This document shows, in pieces, positions 26,389-34,942 of a DNA stretch of 64,000 nt. Each line of letters begins with the position of its first letter. Within the stretch, counting starts at the first letter, position 1. Under the pieces are notes generated by a model. It made no database searches, was not told where the DNA came from, and saw nothing but the letters and a program-made list of their open reading frames with translations. Origin of the DNA: Epilithonimonas hominis (GTDB lineage: Bacteria; Bacteroidota; Bacteroidia; Flavobacteriales; Weeksellaceae); NCBI RefSeq assembly GCF_003730015.1, contig NZ_RJTU01000071.1:43760-107759 (forward strand), in the 5' to 3' direction. Made by a program: the position numbers and the translations under genes.

Positions 26389-27840
26389 TTAAAATTGGAA
26401 TTTGAATGGACCTTCAAAATAAGTGGTGTAAGAATCCAGAAGTTCGCCATTCATATCATAAACACCTAGTGTGAGATTTTGCTTAGATAATTTTATCTGA
26501 CTTTCTGGGAAGCTCACATTGACAGTTCCTTTTATCATTGCGTCACGCTTTAATATAATTCTGTTGGCAGCACTGGAAGTAATCTCTCCATTTTTAGGCT
26601 CAATAATCTTGATAATAACAGTTTTGGTTTCATTTGATTTATTGAGGAAAGTATAGTTATAAGTATTGGTTATTTTACCATCTCTTATAAAAAAGCTAGA
26701 GCCAGGCTGCTTCAAAAACTTAGCTTCCATGTCACCTCTATTATAAAGAAGAAATCCTAAAAATCCAGTAAGTATGGCTAAAACTACTGTATAAGCTTTC
26801 ATTCTTGTGGTGAATTTGAATTTTGCCTGTTCCTCGATTTCTCTTTCGGAGGCATATCTTATCAGACCTGTTGGTAAACCAACTTTCACCATTACTTCAT
26901 CACAAGCATCGATACAAGCGGTACAGTTTACACATTCCATTTGTAAGCCATCACGGATGTCAATTCCTGTAGGACAGACTACAACACATTGTTTACAATC
27001 AATACAATCGCCTTTTCCTGCAGCTCGTCTATCTTCGCCCTTTTTCCATTTGGAGCGGTTTTCTCCACGTTTGTAATCATAAAATACATTGATTGTTTCT
27101 TTGTCTATCAATACACCTTGCAGACGGCCATAAGGGCATACCATTGTACAAACTTGCTCTCTGAACCAGGCAAATACAAAGTAAAAGGCAGCAGTGAACA
27201 AAACCATCACCAGAAAATTAGTTGGTTTTTCAAATGGACCTTGCTGCATAATATTGAATACTTCTTCATACCCTACAATGTACATAAACATTATATGGGT
27301 AATGATGAGAGATATTAACATAAAGGAAAACCATTTAAGCGACCTCTTCCATATTTTTTCGGAATCCCAAGCTTGGTTATCTAGTCTTATTTGTTTATTT
27401 CTGTCACCTTCTATAGCATATTCAATTTTACGAAAAATCATTTCTAAAAAAATGGTTTGAGGACATATCCATCCACAAAAAATTCTTCCGAAAGCTACCG
27501 TAAAAAGAATAATAAAAACAAGAGAAGTGATGGCGCCTAATGCAAGAATAAAGAAATCCTGAGGGTAAAAAGGTTGACCTAAGATATAAAACTGTCTTTC
27601 TATAATATTTATCAATAAAACAGGATTTCCGTTGATTTTTAGAAACGGTATAGAAAAATAAATAATTAGTAATAGAATACTTACTAAAAGTCGATAGTTG
27701 GTATATTTCCCTTTAGGTTTTCGCGGATATACCCATTTTCTTTTTCCGGTAGTATCCATTGTCCCAACAGAGTCTCTGAATGTTTCAGCTTCTACTACCC
27801 AGCTTTCCGCTTCGTTGTATTTTTTTTCTGTTGTACTCAT
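26389..27840 (-). CDS. ccoG: Cytochrome c oxidase accessory protein CcoG
   Basis: The protein (483 aa) is a membrane iron-sulphur protein with about five helices. FCGWICPQTIFLE lies in the membrane part, and two 4Fe-4S clusters are given by CIDCKQCVVVCP (about residues 279-290) and CVNCTACIDACD (about 302-313). A C-terminal periplasmic Ig-like domain (from about 370) completes the family layout. CcoG (RdxA/FixG) reduces copper for the CcoI/SenC route of cbb3 assembly. It is separated from ccoP by a 117-base gap with a long hairpin. Confidence 0.95.
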   Translation of the reverse strand: MSTTEKKYNEAESWVVEAETFRDSVGTMDTTGKRKWVYPRKPKGKYTNYRLLVSILLLIIYFSIPFLKINGNPVLLINIIERQFYILGQPFYPQDFFILALGAITSLVFIILFTVAFGRIFCGWICPQTIFLEMIFRKIEYAIEGDRNKQIRLDNQAWDSEKIWKRSLKWFSFMLISLIITHIMFMYIVGYEEVFNIMQQGPFEKPTNFLVMVLFTAAFYFVFAWFREQVCTMVCPYGRLQGVLIDKETINVFYDYKRGENRSKWKKGEDRRAAGKGDCIDCKQCVVVCPTGIDIRDGLQMECVNCTACIDACDEVMVKVGLPTGLIRYASEREIEEQAKFKFTTRMKAYTVVLAILTGFLGFLLYNRGDMEAKFLKQPGSSFFIRDGKITNTYNYTFLNKSNETKTVIIKIIEPKNGEITSSAANRIILKRDAMIKGTVNVSFPESQIKLSKQNLTLGVYDMNGELLDSYTTYFEGPFKFQF

Positions 27841-27857
27841 TTTTAAATTAATTAGAT

Positions 27858-27949
27858 AAAAAAAGAGATTGTCGTGAAAATCGAATGTTTATTAGTTCAA
27901 TTTTCAAATATTATTCCAGAGGAACAATATCCTTGACAATCTCTTTTTT
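27858..27949. terminator. Long intercistronic stem-loop between ccoP and ccoG
   Basis: AAAAAAGAGATTGTC (plus strand 27859-27873) pairs with GACAATCTCTTTTTT (27935-27949) around a 61-base loop. The loop holds a second, smaller dyad (ATATTATTCC and GGAACAATAT, one mismatch). On the - strand transcript the outer stem ends in a T-run, so it may be an attenuator, a partial terminator or an mRNA-stabilising structure separating the oxidase subunits from the assembly genes. Confidence 0.7.
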
Positions 27950-27957
27950 ATATTATT

Positions 27958-28842
27958 TTAGTTAGATTTTTCCCAGTTCGCTTCAGTTCCCTGAGGAGCG
28001 GCTCCACCTTGGGCAGGTGTGATCGGAGCTTGTTCCTGATTGATATGATATACATAAGCCGCAACTTTTTCTATATCATTTCCGGTCAGAATACCGTTTT
28101 TACCCCAAGCCTGCATTGTAGGGTTATTTTTACTACCGTTTTCTACCATATAGAAAATAGTTTTGAACAACGTTTTTTCTGGTTGATTGATCCAGTAATT
28201 ATCGGTTAAGTTAGGACCAATGCCACCTTTTCCTCCTTCCCCATGACATGTCACACAGTTGGTTTGGAAAATCACTTTTCCTTCTTCAACATTATCTTCA
28301 GAGAATTTTGCAGTTTCTATCGTAGCTTGTGGAACTGTTTTCATATATTCATCTACTGCAGCAATTTGTTCTTTATATTCCTGATCGTATTCTTTTATAG
28401 GATGTGCAAAATCTGTTAGGAAATAAGAAGTAATATATAAAACACAATATGCCACACCAAAATAAAATAGCCCTAACCACCATTTTGGCAGCTGATTGTC
28501 AAGCTCCATAATTCCATCGAATCCGTGGTCAATAAGAATATCTTTTTCTTCCTTCTCGGATTGACTTTTGAATGCGCCATTCCAAAGGTACTTGAAATAA
28601 GGGGTTTTAGTTTCTAAAAGATAAGAGGCTTTTTCTTCATCTGTAAGCTTCTTAAACTTTTCATTTTCGATCAGATCACCAATTGCTGTTTGGATGAATA
28701 CAACAATGATGCTGATAACAGCAGTTCCCAGAAAATATTTAGATGTCAGGAAATCTGATGTCTGTGAAAACATATAAAACACAACAAGCAATAATCCTAA
28801 AACGATTAGAATATTAATGTAAACAGGTGTTCTTCTTTTCAT
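27958..28842 (-). CDS. ccoP: cbb3-type cytochrome c oxidase subunit CcoP (monohaem)
   Basis: The protein (294 aa) has two N-terminal membrane helices, a cytoplasmic linker, a third helix (WWLGLFYFGVAYCVLYITSYF) with the CcoP N-terminal domain pattern, then a periplasmic cytochrome c domain. Only one haem motif, CVTCH (about residue 196-200), is present; proteobacterial CcoP has two. It passes electrons to CcoO and CcoN. The C-terminus ends in an Ala/Pro/Gln-rich tail. It follows the ccoQ-like gene after 18 bases. Confidence 0.93.
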   Translation of the reverse strand: MKRRTPVYINILIVLGLLLVVFYMFSQTSDFLTSKYFLGTAVISIIVVFIQTAIGDLIENEKFKKLTDEEKASYLLETKTPYFKYLWNGAFKSQSEKEEKDILIDHGFDGIMELDNQLPKWWLGLFYFGVAYCVLYITSYFLTDFAHPIKEYDQEYKEQIAAVDEYMKTVPQATIETAKFSEDNVEEGKVIFQTNCVTCHGEGGKGGIGPNLTDNYWINQPEKTLFKTIFYMVENGSKNNPTMQAWGKNGILTGNDIEKVAAYVYHINQEQAPITPAQGGAAPQGTEANWEKSN

Positions 28843-28860
28843 GATTAATTATATTATAAA

Positions 28861-29055
28861 CTACAAAGTCTGATTTTCGTCTTCGTCTTTTTCCAAAGGC
28901 GCATTTTCCTCTTCGCTGTAATATTTTTTAGGCTTGCTTACCACTACGTAAATCACAGCTACAAAAAACAGAATGAAGATGATCATTGCCAAAGTCTGGA
29001 AAAAACCTGCGTTATTCACATTGGAAACGATGTCTTTGAAACTTTGCGGAATCAT
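28861..29055 (-). CDS. CcoQ/FixQ-like small subunit
   Basis: The protein (64 aa) has one membrane helix (TLAMIIFILFFVAVIYVVV) and a short acidic C-terminal tail. Its size, topology and place between ccoNO and ccoP fit CcoQ, which stabilises cbb3 oxidase, although sequence identity in this family is low. It starts 12 bases after the ccoNO stop. Confidence 0.8.
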   Translation of the reverse strand: MIPQSFKDIVSNVNNAGFFQTLAMIIFILFFVAVIYVVVSKPKKYYSEEENAPLEKDEDENQTL

Positions 29056-29067
29056 TATTTTTAATTT

Positions 29068-31353
29068 TTAATTACTGGCCGTTTTTATTTCGGTTGTTTT
29101 GATATCTGTTCCCAGTCTTTGCAGGTACGCGATCAAAGCAACGATTTCTCTCTTCTCAAGTGGTACAAATTGCTCGCCAGATTTTGCTTTTGCAGCCTTG
29201 GATTCGTCAAAAGATTTCTTAACATCATCCGCTTCGGCGAAAACATTCTTCACTATTGCATTGGCTTGGTTATCCATCCAAGAATCCAGACTATCAATCT
29301 GAGCTGTTGTATATGGAACATCGAATGAATTCTTCATCAACTCCAATTTAGCTTTTGTTAGACTTCTGTCCAATGTGTTTTCAATTAACCAAGGATATCT
29401 TGGCATAATGGAACCTGCAGAAGTAGATCTCGGATTATACATGTGTTTGAAGTGCCATGAATCTGGTCTTGCGCCCCCTTCTCTGTGCAAATCCGGTCCT
29501 GTTCTCTTAGAACCCCAAAGGAAAGGTCTATCGTAGATAAACTCACCTGCTTTGGAATATTGACCGTTTTTACCGTTGAATCTTACTACTTCATCACGGA
29601 ATGGGCGTATCATCTGTGAGTGACATGCATTACATCCTTCTCTGATGTAAATGTCTCTACCTTCTAGTTCCAGTGGAGAATATGGTTTTACAGATGATAT
29701 TGTCGGAACATTATCTTTTACAAATATAGTCGGTAGGATTTCCAGCGCACCACCAATTGCAATTACCACGAATGATAAAATGGATAAATAAAGCGGCGTT
29801 CTTTCCAACCAAAGGTGGAATGTTTCACCTTCTTTTCTTCCTTTTTTAACGTTAGCCAAAGCTGGAGCTTCTGCAGGAACTTCTTTTTGGAAAGACCCTT
29901 TTCTTGCAGTTGCCACCAAGTTTACCACCATTAGAATTGCTCCGGAGAAATAGAATAATCCACCAACAAATCTCATTTTAAAGTATGGAAGAATCGCAGT
30001 TACGGTATCTAACCAGTTTTTGTAAACCAAAGTCCCGTCCGGGTTAAACTGTTTCCACATCAAACCTTGTGTAAATCCGGAGATGTACATTGGAACGGCA
30101 TAGAAAATAATACCCATCGTTCCTAACCAGAAATGCCAGTTGGCTAACTTTACAGACCAAAGTTTGGTTCTCCACATGATCGGAACTAAATAATAAATAA
30201 CACCGAACGCCATAAATCCGTTCCATCCAAGAGCTCCCAAGTGTACGTGACCAATTACCCAGTCTGTAAAGTGACCAACTTTATTAACGGTTTTAGTCGC
30301 TAAAAGTGGACCTTCAAAAGTCGCCATACCGTAACAAGTTACAGCAACTACAAAGAATTTTAGTACAGGATTTTCTCTTACTTTATCCCAAGCACCTCTC
30401 AGTGTTAATAGTCCGTTAAGCATACCTCCCCAAGATGGAGCAATCAGCATGATGGAGAATCCTGTTCCCAATGCTTGAGCCCAAGCGGGTAATGCTGTAT
30501 ATTGCAAGTGGTGAGGGCCAGCCCAGATATATACAAATATGAGTGACCAGAAGTGTATAATAGAAAGTTTATAAGAGAATACAGGTCTGTCCGCAGCCTT
30601 TGGTACGAAGTAATACATCATCCCAAGAACCGGAGTTGTAAGGAAAAATGCTACTGCGTTATGACCGTACCACCACTGAACCAAGGCATCTTTAACTCCC
30701 GCATACGCAGAGTAAGATTTCCAGGTTGTGAATGATAATGGAATTTCTAAGTTGTTGAAAATGTGAAGCATTGCTACGGCAACCCAAGTTCCTATGTAGA
30801 ACCAGATAGCTACATAAAGGTGTCTTACACGTCTTACTGCTACTGTCGCAAACATATTGATACCGAACAATACCCAAACAACCGTAATCAAAATATCAAT
30901 TGGCCACTCGTGCTCTGCATATTCTTTAGAAGTGTTAAGACCCATAAAGAACGTGATAATGGTACTTACCAACACCAATTGCCATCCCCAGAAGTGAACC
31001 CAGGATAAAGTGTCGCTCCACATTCTTGTCTTGAGTAATCTTTGGATTGAGTAATAAAATCCGCAGAAAAAGCTGTTACCCACAAATGCGAAAATTACCG
31101 CACTCGTATGCAGCATCCTAATACGTCCAAAACCAAATGCTCCTTGTGAATTGACAAGACCTTGGAGTCCTTCGCTTCGCAAAGTTCTGATCGTTGGATC
31201 ATCTGTACCGAGGAAAAATTCCGGTAATTCAGGGTAAAATAGTAACAACGCGGCTGTAAGTCCTAATAAAAAACCTACTAAACCGAAAACAACCGTCGCT
31301 ATTAGAAAGGCGCGGACTATCCCGTTGTCGTAACTAAATTTTTGTGTTTCCAT
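29068..31353 (-). CDS. ccoNO: Fused cbb3 oxidase catalytic subunit CcoN-CcoO
   Basis: The protein (761 aa) joins the haem-copper catalytic subunit CcoN (about residues 1-490) and the monohaem subunit CcoO (about 540-761). CcoN ligands are visible: HTSAVIFAFVGN for the low-spin haem, AGPHHLQYT for Cu-B and HVHLGALGWNG for the high-spin haem. CcoO has one haem site, CNACHSQMIRPFRDEV (about residue 590-605), and MPRYPWL with the distal Met. The fusion is known from Bacteroidetes. It is the terminal oxidase for low oxygen. ccoS lies 14 bases upstream. Confidence 0.97.
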   Translation of the reverse strand: METQKFSYDNGIVRAFLIATVVFGLVGFLLGLTAALLLFYPELPEFFLGTDDPTIRTLRSEGLQGLVNSQGAFGFGRIRMLHTSAVIFAFVGNSFFCGFYYSIQRLLKTRMWSDTLSWVHFWGWQLVLVSTIITFFMGLNTSKEYAEHEWPIDILITVVWVLFGINMFATVAVRRVRHLYVAIWFYIGTWVAVAMLHIFNNLEIPLSFTTWKSYSAYAGVKDALVQWWYGHNAVAFFLTTPVLGMMYYFVPKAADRPVFSYKLSIIHFWSLIFVYIWAGPHHLQYTALPAWAQALGTGFSIMLIAPSWGGMLNGLLTLRGAWDKVRENPVLKFFVVAVTCYGMATFEGPLLATKTVNKVGHFTDWVIGHVHLGALGWNGFMAFGVIYYLVPIMWRTKLWSVKLANWHFWLGTMGIIFYAVPMYISGFTQGLMWKQFNPDGTLVYKNWLDTVTAILPYFKMRFVGGLFYFSGAILMVVNLVATARKGSFQKEVPAEAPALANVKKGRKEGETFHLWLERTPLYLSILSFVVIAIGGALEILPTIFVKDNVPTISSVKPYSPLELEGRDIYIREGCNACHSQMIRPFRDEVVRFNGKNGQYSKAGEFIYDRPFLWGSKRTGPDLHREGGARPDSWHFKHMYNPRSTSAGSIMPRYPWLIENTLDRSLTKAKLELMKNSFDVPYTTAQIDSLDSWMDNQANAIVKNVFAEADDVKKSFDESKAAKAKSGEQFVPLEKREIVALIAYLQRLGTDIKTTEIKTASN

Positions 31354-31367
31354 ATTTAAAATAGCAA

Positions 31368-31559
31368 TTATTCTTTTCTGTATTCTTTCGGATTTTCCGT
31401 ATGTTTTTCTTCTGCATGTTTTTCGTCATCAAATAATATTCTGACGGCTGGTGATTCATCGTCCTCAAACTGACCCTTTCTAGCCCCGATTATAAAAATA
31501 ATCAGAAAGATGACAGCTAATGAAACACTGCAGATTATCATTAAATATAGAATCTCCAT
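31368..31559 (-). CDS. ccoS: cbb3 oxidase assembly protein CcoS
   Basis: The protein (63 aa) has one N-terminal membrane helix (LYLMIICSVSLAVIFLIIFII) followed by GARKGQFEDDESPAVRIL, the CcoS signature of a GQ..D.e.P. motif after the helix. CcoS is needed to insert haem b and Cu into CcoN. It is the first gene after the promoter region. Confidence 0.95.
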   Translation of the reverse strand: MEILYLMIICSVSLAVIFLIIFIIGARKGQFEDDESPAVRILFDDEKHAEEKHTENPKEYRKE

Positions 31560-31567
31560 TACAGCTA

Positions 31568-31593
31568 CAAATTTACAATAAAACAGTTCCCAA
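31568..31593 (-). promoter_or_regulatory. Putative promoter of the ccoS-ccoNO operon
   Basis: On the - strand TAAATTTG (31575-31568) matches the -7 consensus 8 bases before ccoS ATG. The nearest TTG (31593-31591) is 15 bases away, shorter than usual, which would suit a weak promoter needing an activator. Confidence 0.5.
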
Positions 31594-31608
31594 ATTTAGT
31601 TAAAATTG

Positions 31609-31622
31609 CTGACTTTGGTCAG
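31609..31622. promoter_or_regulatory. CTGAC-N4-GTCAG dyad, candidate Crp/Fnr-family operator
   Basis: A perfect 5+4+5 palindrome lies upstream of ccoS. Its architecture, TGAC-N4-GTCA, is like that of FNR/FixK boxes (TTGAT-N4-ATCAA). A Crp/Fnr-family regulator is encoded at 34142. The dyad centre is about 54 bases upstream of the predicted transcription start. Confidence 0.5.
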
Positions 31623-31667
31623 AAGGGAGTATTTTAGGATAATTTATAATGACTCTAAATAAATTTA

Positions 31668-34046
31668 TTAGAGGTTTATTTTAAAATATTTCGAACTCCT
31701 AATCCATGTGGAAAGTGTAGTAAACGTGACCACGGTAATGGAACTAATAGGCATAAAAATCGCTGCAAATAGTGGATGCATTTTACCCGATATAGCAAAC
31801 CCGACTCCGATGATATTGTAACATAAACTGATTATAAATGTGATTTTTACAATCGCTATGGCATCTTTAGAGAGTTTCAGAAATTTGTCCAATTCCGGAA
31901 TTCTCTCACCATTCATAATCACGTCAGAAGCTGGTGTGAAAGAGTTGCTGTCATCCGCAATTGCAATCCCAACATTGCTCTGTTTAAGAGCACCTGCGTC
32001 ATTGAGTCCGTCGCCTAGCATAGCTACGTTTTTCCCGTTTTCCTGAAGTTGTTTTATGTAGTCCAATTTGTTTTCAGGGCTTTGATTGAATTTCATTTCC
32101 GAAACGTTCGGAATCAGTTTTTCAAGAATTGGCTTTTCCGAAGAATTATCGCCACTCAGGATATTGATGCTGTAGTTTCTAAGATTCACAAAAAGTTGAC
32201 CGAGCTTATTTCGGTATTCATTCTTAAAGATGAATTTTCCGATGAATTCATTGTTTTTACTAATATACACAGCAGTTTCAAGGTTTTGGGATTCCTGCCC
32301 GGTAAATTTTGCTGAACCTATTTTGTAAGTAATTCCTCTGACTTTTCCTTGGTAGCCTTTTCCGGAAATCTCTTCAAAATCCTCTGCTTCAAAATAGTCG
32401 TCATTCACTTTCAGAAACTCATAGAGTGACTTGGAAAGTGGATGGTTAGAATTCTTCAGTAATGACTTTATATTTTTAAGGTCAGACTCTTGGATTTCGC
32501 TTCCTGTGTAATGGATGTTTGTCTTTTTATTCTCGGTAATTGTCCCTGTTTTGTCAAAAACAAGTGTGTCAATTTTAGCCAGTCTTTCAATGGTTAGTGT
32601 GTCCTTTACATAAAATTTATTTCGGCCAAGTATTCTCATAATATGACCGAAAGTAAACGGTGCAGATAATGCCAGAGCACAAGGACAGGCTACTATCAGA
32701 ATTGCGGAAATCACCTGAAACATCTTCTCCATATCGATTCTTGACCAATAGATTCCGGCAATCAAAGTTATTCCTAATATGATGAATGTGAAATACTTAC
32801 TTATTGTATTGGTCATCGTGTCCAGTCCGGTTTCGAATTTTTTAAATGCTTCTTTATTCCAAAGCTGCGTCAGGTAACTCTGGTCTACACTTTTTATAAC
32901 TTCGAGTTCTAGAATAGACCCTGATTGTTTTCCGCCGGCAAATATTTTGTCGCCGGTTTTTTTGGAAATATGAGCAGATTCTCCCGTAATAAAGCTGTTG
33001 TCTATGTTTCCTTCGCCTTTAATCAAAATGGAATCTACAGGAATGATTTCCTGATTTCGCACCATAATTCTGTCGCCCACAGCTAAGTCGGATAACAAAA
33101 TGTTTTCCTGTTTTCCATCAAAATCAACTTTGGTAACGGCAATCGGATAGAACGATTTGTAATCTCTGTCGTAGGATAATGAATTGTAGGTTCTTTTTTG
33201 GAACGTTTTCCCAAGCAACATAAAGAACAATAGACCGCAAAGGGTGTCGAAATATCCTGGGCCATAATCTGTTACCACTTCATATACGCTTCTGCCGTAA
33301 AGTACGAAGATGCCAAGGACAATTGGTACGTCAATATTAACAATTTTGTTTTTTAGTCCGTACCACGCAGATTTGTAATAGTCAGAAGCAGAATAAAACA
33401 CAACGGGCGTCGCTAGTAAAAACATAATGAGCCTGAACAGGTTTTTATAAGAATGAAGCCAAACATCATTGCCTGATATATACTCGGGGAAGCTAAAAAA
33501 CATACCGTTTCCGAAGGCAAATCCAGCGACAGCCAGCTTAATAAGTAAACTTTTGTCAAGTTTGTCTTGCTTTTTATCTGCTGTTTCCAGGTTTATCACT
33601 GGTTTGTAACCGAGGTTTGTCAGGAATTTGGCAAGCTCACTTAATTTTAATTCCTCATCCTTAAAAGATACTTGAAGCGTTTTTCTTGTAAAATTGACCT
33701 GAGAATATTTAATGTTTTTATTGATGGTATGAAGGCTTTCCAAAAGCCAGATACAAGATGAGCAGTGGATTACCGGGATTTTGAAAGTAACAAGCGTTGT
33801 TCCGCCTTCAGAAAAATCAACAACTTTTGAAAAGACTTCCGGTGTATCCAAATAGTCGAATTGCGCATTGTTTTCATTGTTGGGACGCACACCAGAACTT
33901 TTATTAATGTTATAAAAATTCTCCAGGTTATGCATATTCAGAATTTCGTAAACCGATTGACAGCCATTGCAACAAAAAAGTTTATCGTCGAAAAGGATTT
34001 GGTCTTTGTCGATTTTCTGACCGCAGTGAAAGCATTGTTCTGCCAT
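31668..34046 (-). CDS. ccoI: CcoI/FixI-type copper-transporting P-type ATPase
   Basis: The protein (792 aa) exports copper for cbb3 assembly. The N-terminus has a zinc-ribbon-like domain (CFHCGQKI and CCNGCQ, residues 5-29) typical of the CcoI group, then a heavy-metal domain with CSSC at 95-98. Membrane helices carry the transport motif CPCALALS (about 452-459), the phosphorylated Asp is in DKTGT (about 498), and MLGDGLNDAGAL closes the P domain. It is divergent from the Crp/Fnr gene and 108 bases upstream of ccoS, on the same strand. Confidence 0.95.
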   Translation of the reverse strand: MAEQCFHCGQKIDKDQILFDDKLFCCNGCQSVYEILNMHNLENFYNINKSSGVRPNNENNAQFDYLDTPEVFSKVVDFSEGGTTLVTFKIPVIHCSSCIWLLESLHTINKNIKYSQVNFTRKTLQVSFKDEELKLSELAKFLTNLGYKPVINLETADKKQDKLDKSLLIKLAVAGFAFGNGMFFSFPEYISGNDVWLHSYKNLFRLIMFLLATPVVFYSASDYYKSAWYGLKNKIVNIDVPIVLGIFVLYGRSVYEVVTDYGPGYFDTLCGLLFFMLLGKTFQKRTYNSLSYDRDYKSFYPIAVTKVDFDGKQENILLSDLAVGDRIMVRNQEIIPVDSILIKGEGNIDNSFITGESAHISKKTGDKIFAGGKQSGSILELEVIKSVDQSYLTQLWNKEAFKKFETGLDTMTNTISKYFTFIILGITLIAGIYWSRIDMEKMFQVISAILIVACPCALALSAPFTFGHIMRILGRNKFYVKDTLTIERLAKIDTLVFDKTGTITENKKTNIHYTGSEIQESDLKNIKSLLKNSNHPLSKSLYEFLKVNDDYFEAEDFEEISGKGYQGKVRGITYKIGSAKFTGQESQNLETAVYISKNNEFIGKFIFKNEYRNKLGQLFVNLRNYSINILSGDNSSEKPILEKLIPNVSEMKFNQSPENKLDYIKQLQENGKNVAMLGDGLNDAGALKQSNVGIAIADDSNSFTPASDVIMNGERIPELDKFLKLSKDAIAIVKITFIISLCYNIIGVGFAISGKMHPLFAAIFMPISSITVVTFTTLSTWIRSSKYFKINL

Positions 34047-34072
34047 TAAAAAACTCTCAGATGTTTGGATTG

Positions 34073-34080
34073 CAAAATTA
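34073..34080 (-). promoter_or_regulatory. -7 box upstream of ccoI
   Basis: TAATTTTG on the - strand fits TAnnTTTG and ends 26 bases before the ccoI ATG. A good -33 TTG is not seen. Confidence 0.4.
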
Positions 34081-34092
34081 CGGCAAAAATCC

Positions 34093-34123
34093 TTGTAGGT
34101 CGTGTTAAAAAATCTTATTTTTG
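34093..34123 (+). promoter_or_regulatory. Bacteroidetes promoter of the Crp/Fnr gene
   Basis: TTG at 34093-34095 and TATTTTTG at 34116-34123 are 20 bases apart, an excellent -33/-7 match, 18 bases before ATG 34142. Confidence 0.8.
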
Positions 34124-34141
34124 CTGATAAATGTCATAGGT

Positions 34142-34855
34142 ATGTCTCTTGAACAACAATTAGTTATAGAACAGAATTTCTCAAAAGCATTTCACAAAGA
34201 TTCTTTACGCGCAAATCTCTCTCAAGAAGATTTTGAAGTTTATGAAAAAGCACTGAAGATACTGGAATTTTCCAAAGGGGAAACGGTTTTCGAAGATGGT
34301 GAGTCACCAAAAGGGGTGTATTTTATAGAAAACGGAACTGCAAAACTGTCAAAATCAGGTGTTTATGGTAAAGATCAGATTCTTCGATTCTGCAAAGAGA
34401 ATGATTTGATAGGTTACCGTTCGTTGCTTTCTGGTGAAAATTTTCAGGCTAAAGCTGAAGCAATGACGCCTATGAAAGTTCAGTTTCTACCTTCGGATGT
34501 TTTTCTTAAATTATTAAAGTTAGATCCGAAATTGTCTTACGCAATGCTTCAGAAAATTGCTTATGAATTGGGCGAATCTGCAAATACAGTAACATTTCTC
34601 GCTCAGAAAACTGTGCGTGAAAGACTGGCAGAAATTCTGGTTTTGCTAGAGCAAAAATTGGGAACAGATCCGGAAGGATTCATAAAAATCTCTTTGACCA
34701 GAGAAGAAATCGCCAACCTAATTGGAACAGCTACAGAAAGCGCCATCCGATTAATCTCCGAATTCAAACAAGATGATTTGATTTCTGTAGAAGGTAGAAA
34801 TATCAAAATCCTTAACAGAGAAAAATTAATCAAATTGGGTCACGTGGTTATATAA
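34142..34855 (+). CDS. Crp/Fnr family transcriptional regulator
   Basis: The protein (237 aa) has an N-terminal cyclic-nucleotide-binding-like beta-roll (about residues 25-140, with GETVFEDGESPKGVYFIENG) and a C-terminal winged helix (LTREEIANLIGTATESAIRLI, about 184-204). I chose ATG 34142 because the longer frame starts inside the -7 box. Only one cysteine is present, so it cannot hold an FNR-type iron-sulphur cluster; it may sense redox or nitric oxide in another way. Its divergence from the cbb3 locus suggests it controls those genes. Confidence 0.9.
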   Translation: MSLEQQLVIEQNFSKAFHKDSLRANLSQEDFEVYEKALKILEFSKGETVFEDGESPKGVYFIENGTAKLSKSGVYGKDQILRFCKENDLIGYRSLLSGENFQAKAEAMTPMKVQFLPSDVFLKLLKLDPKLSYAMLQKIAYELGESANTVTFLAQKTVRERLAEILVLLEQKLGTDPEGFIKISLTREEIANLIGTATESAIRLISEFKQDDLISVEGRNIKILNREKLIKLGHVVI

Positions 34856-34942
34856 ACGATAAAAGATAAGTGATGGTTGATTTCAATCATCATTTTCATT
34901 TTCAATCATTTTATAACTTATAATTTATCATTAATAATTCTT

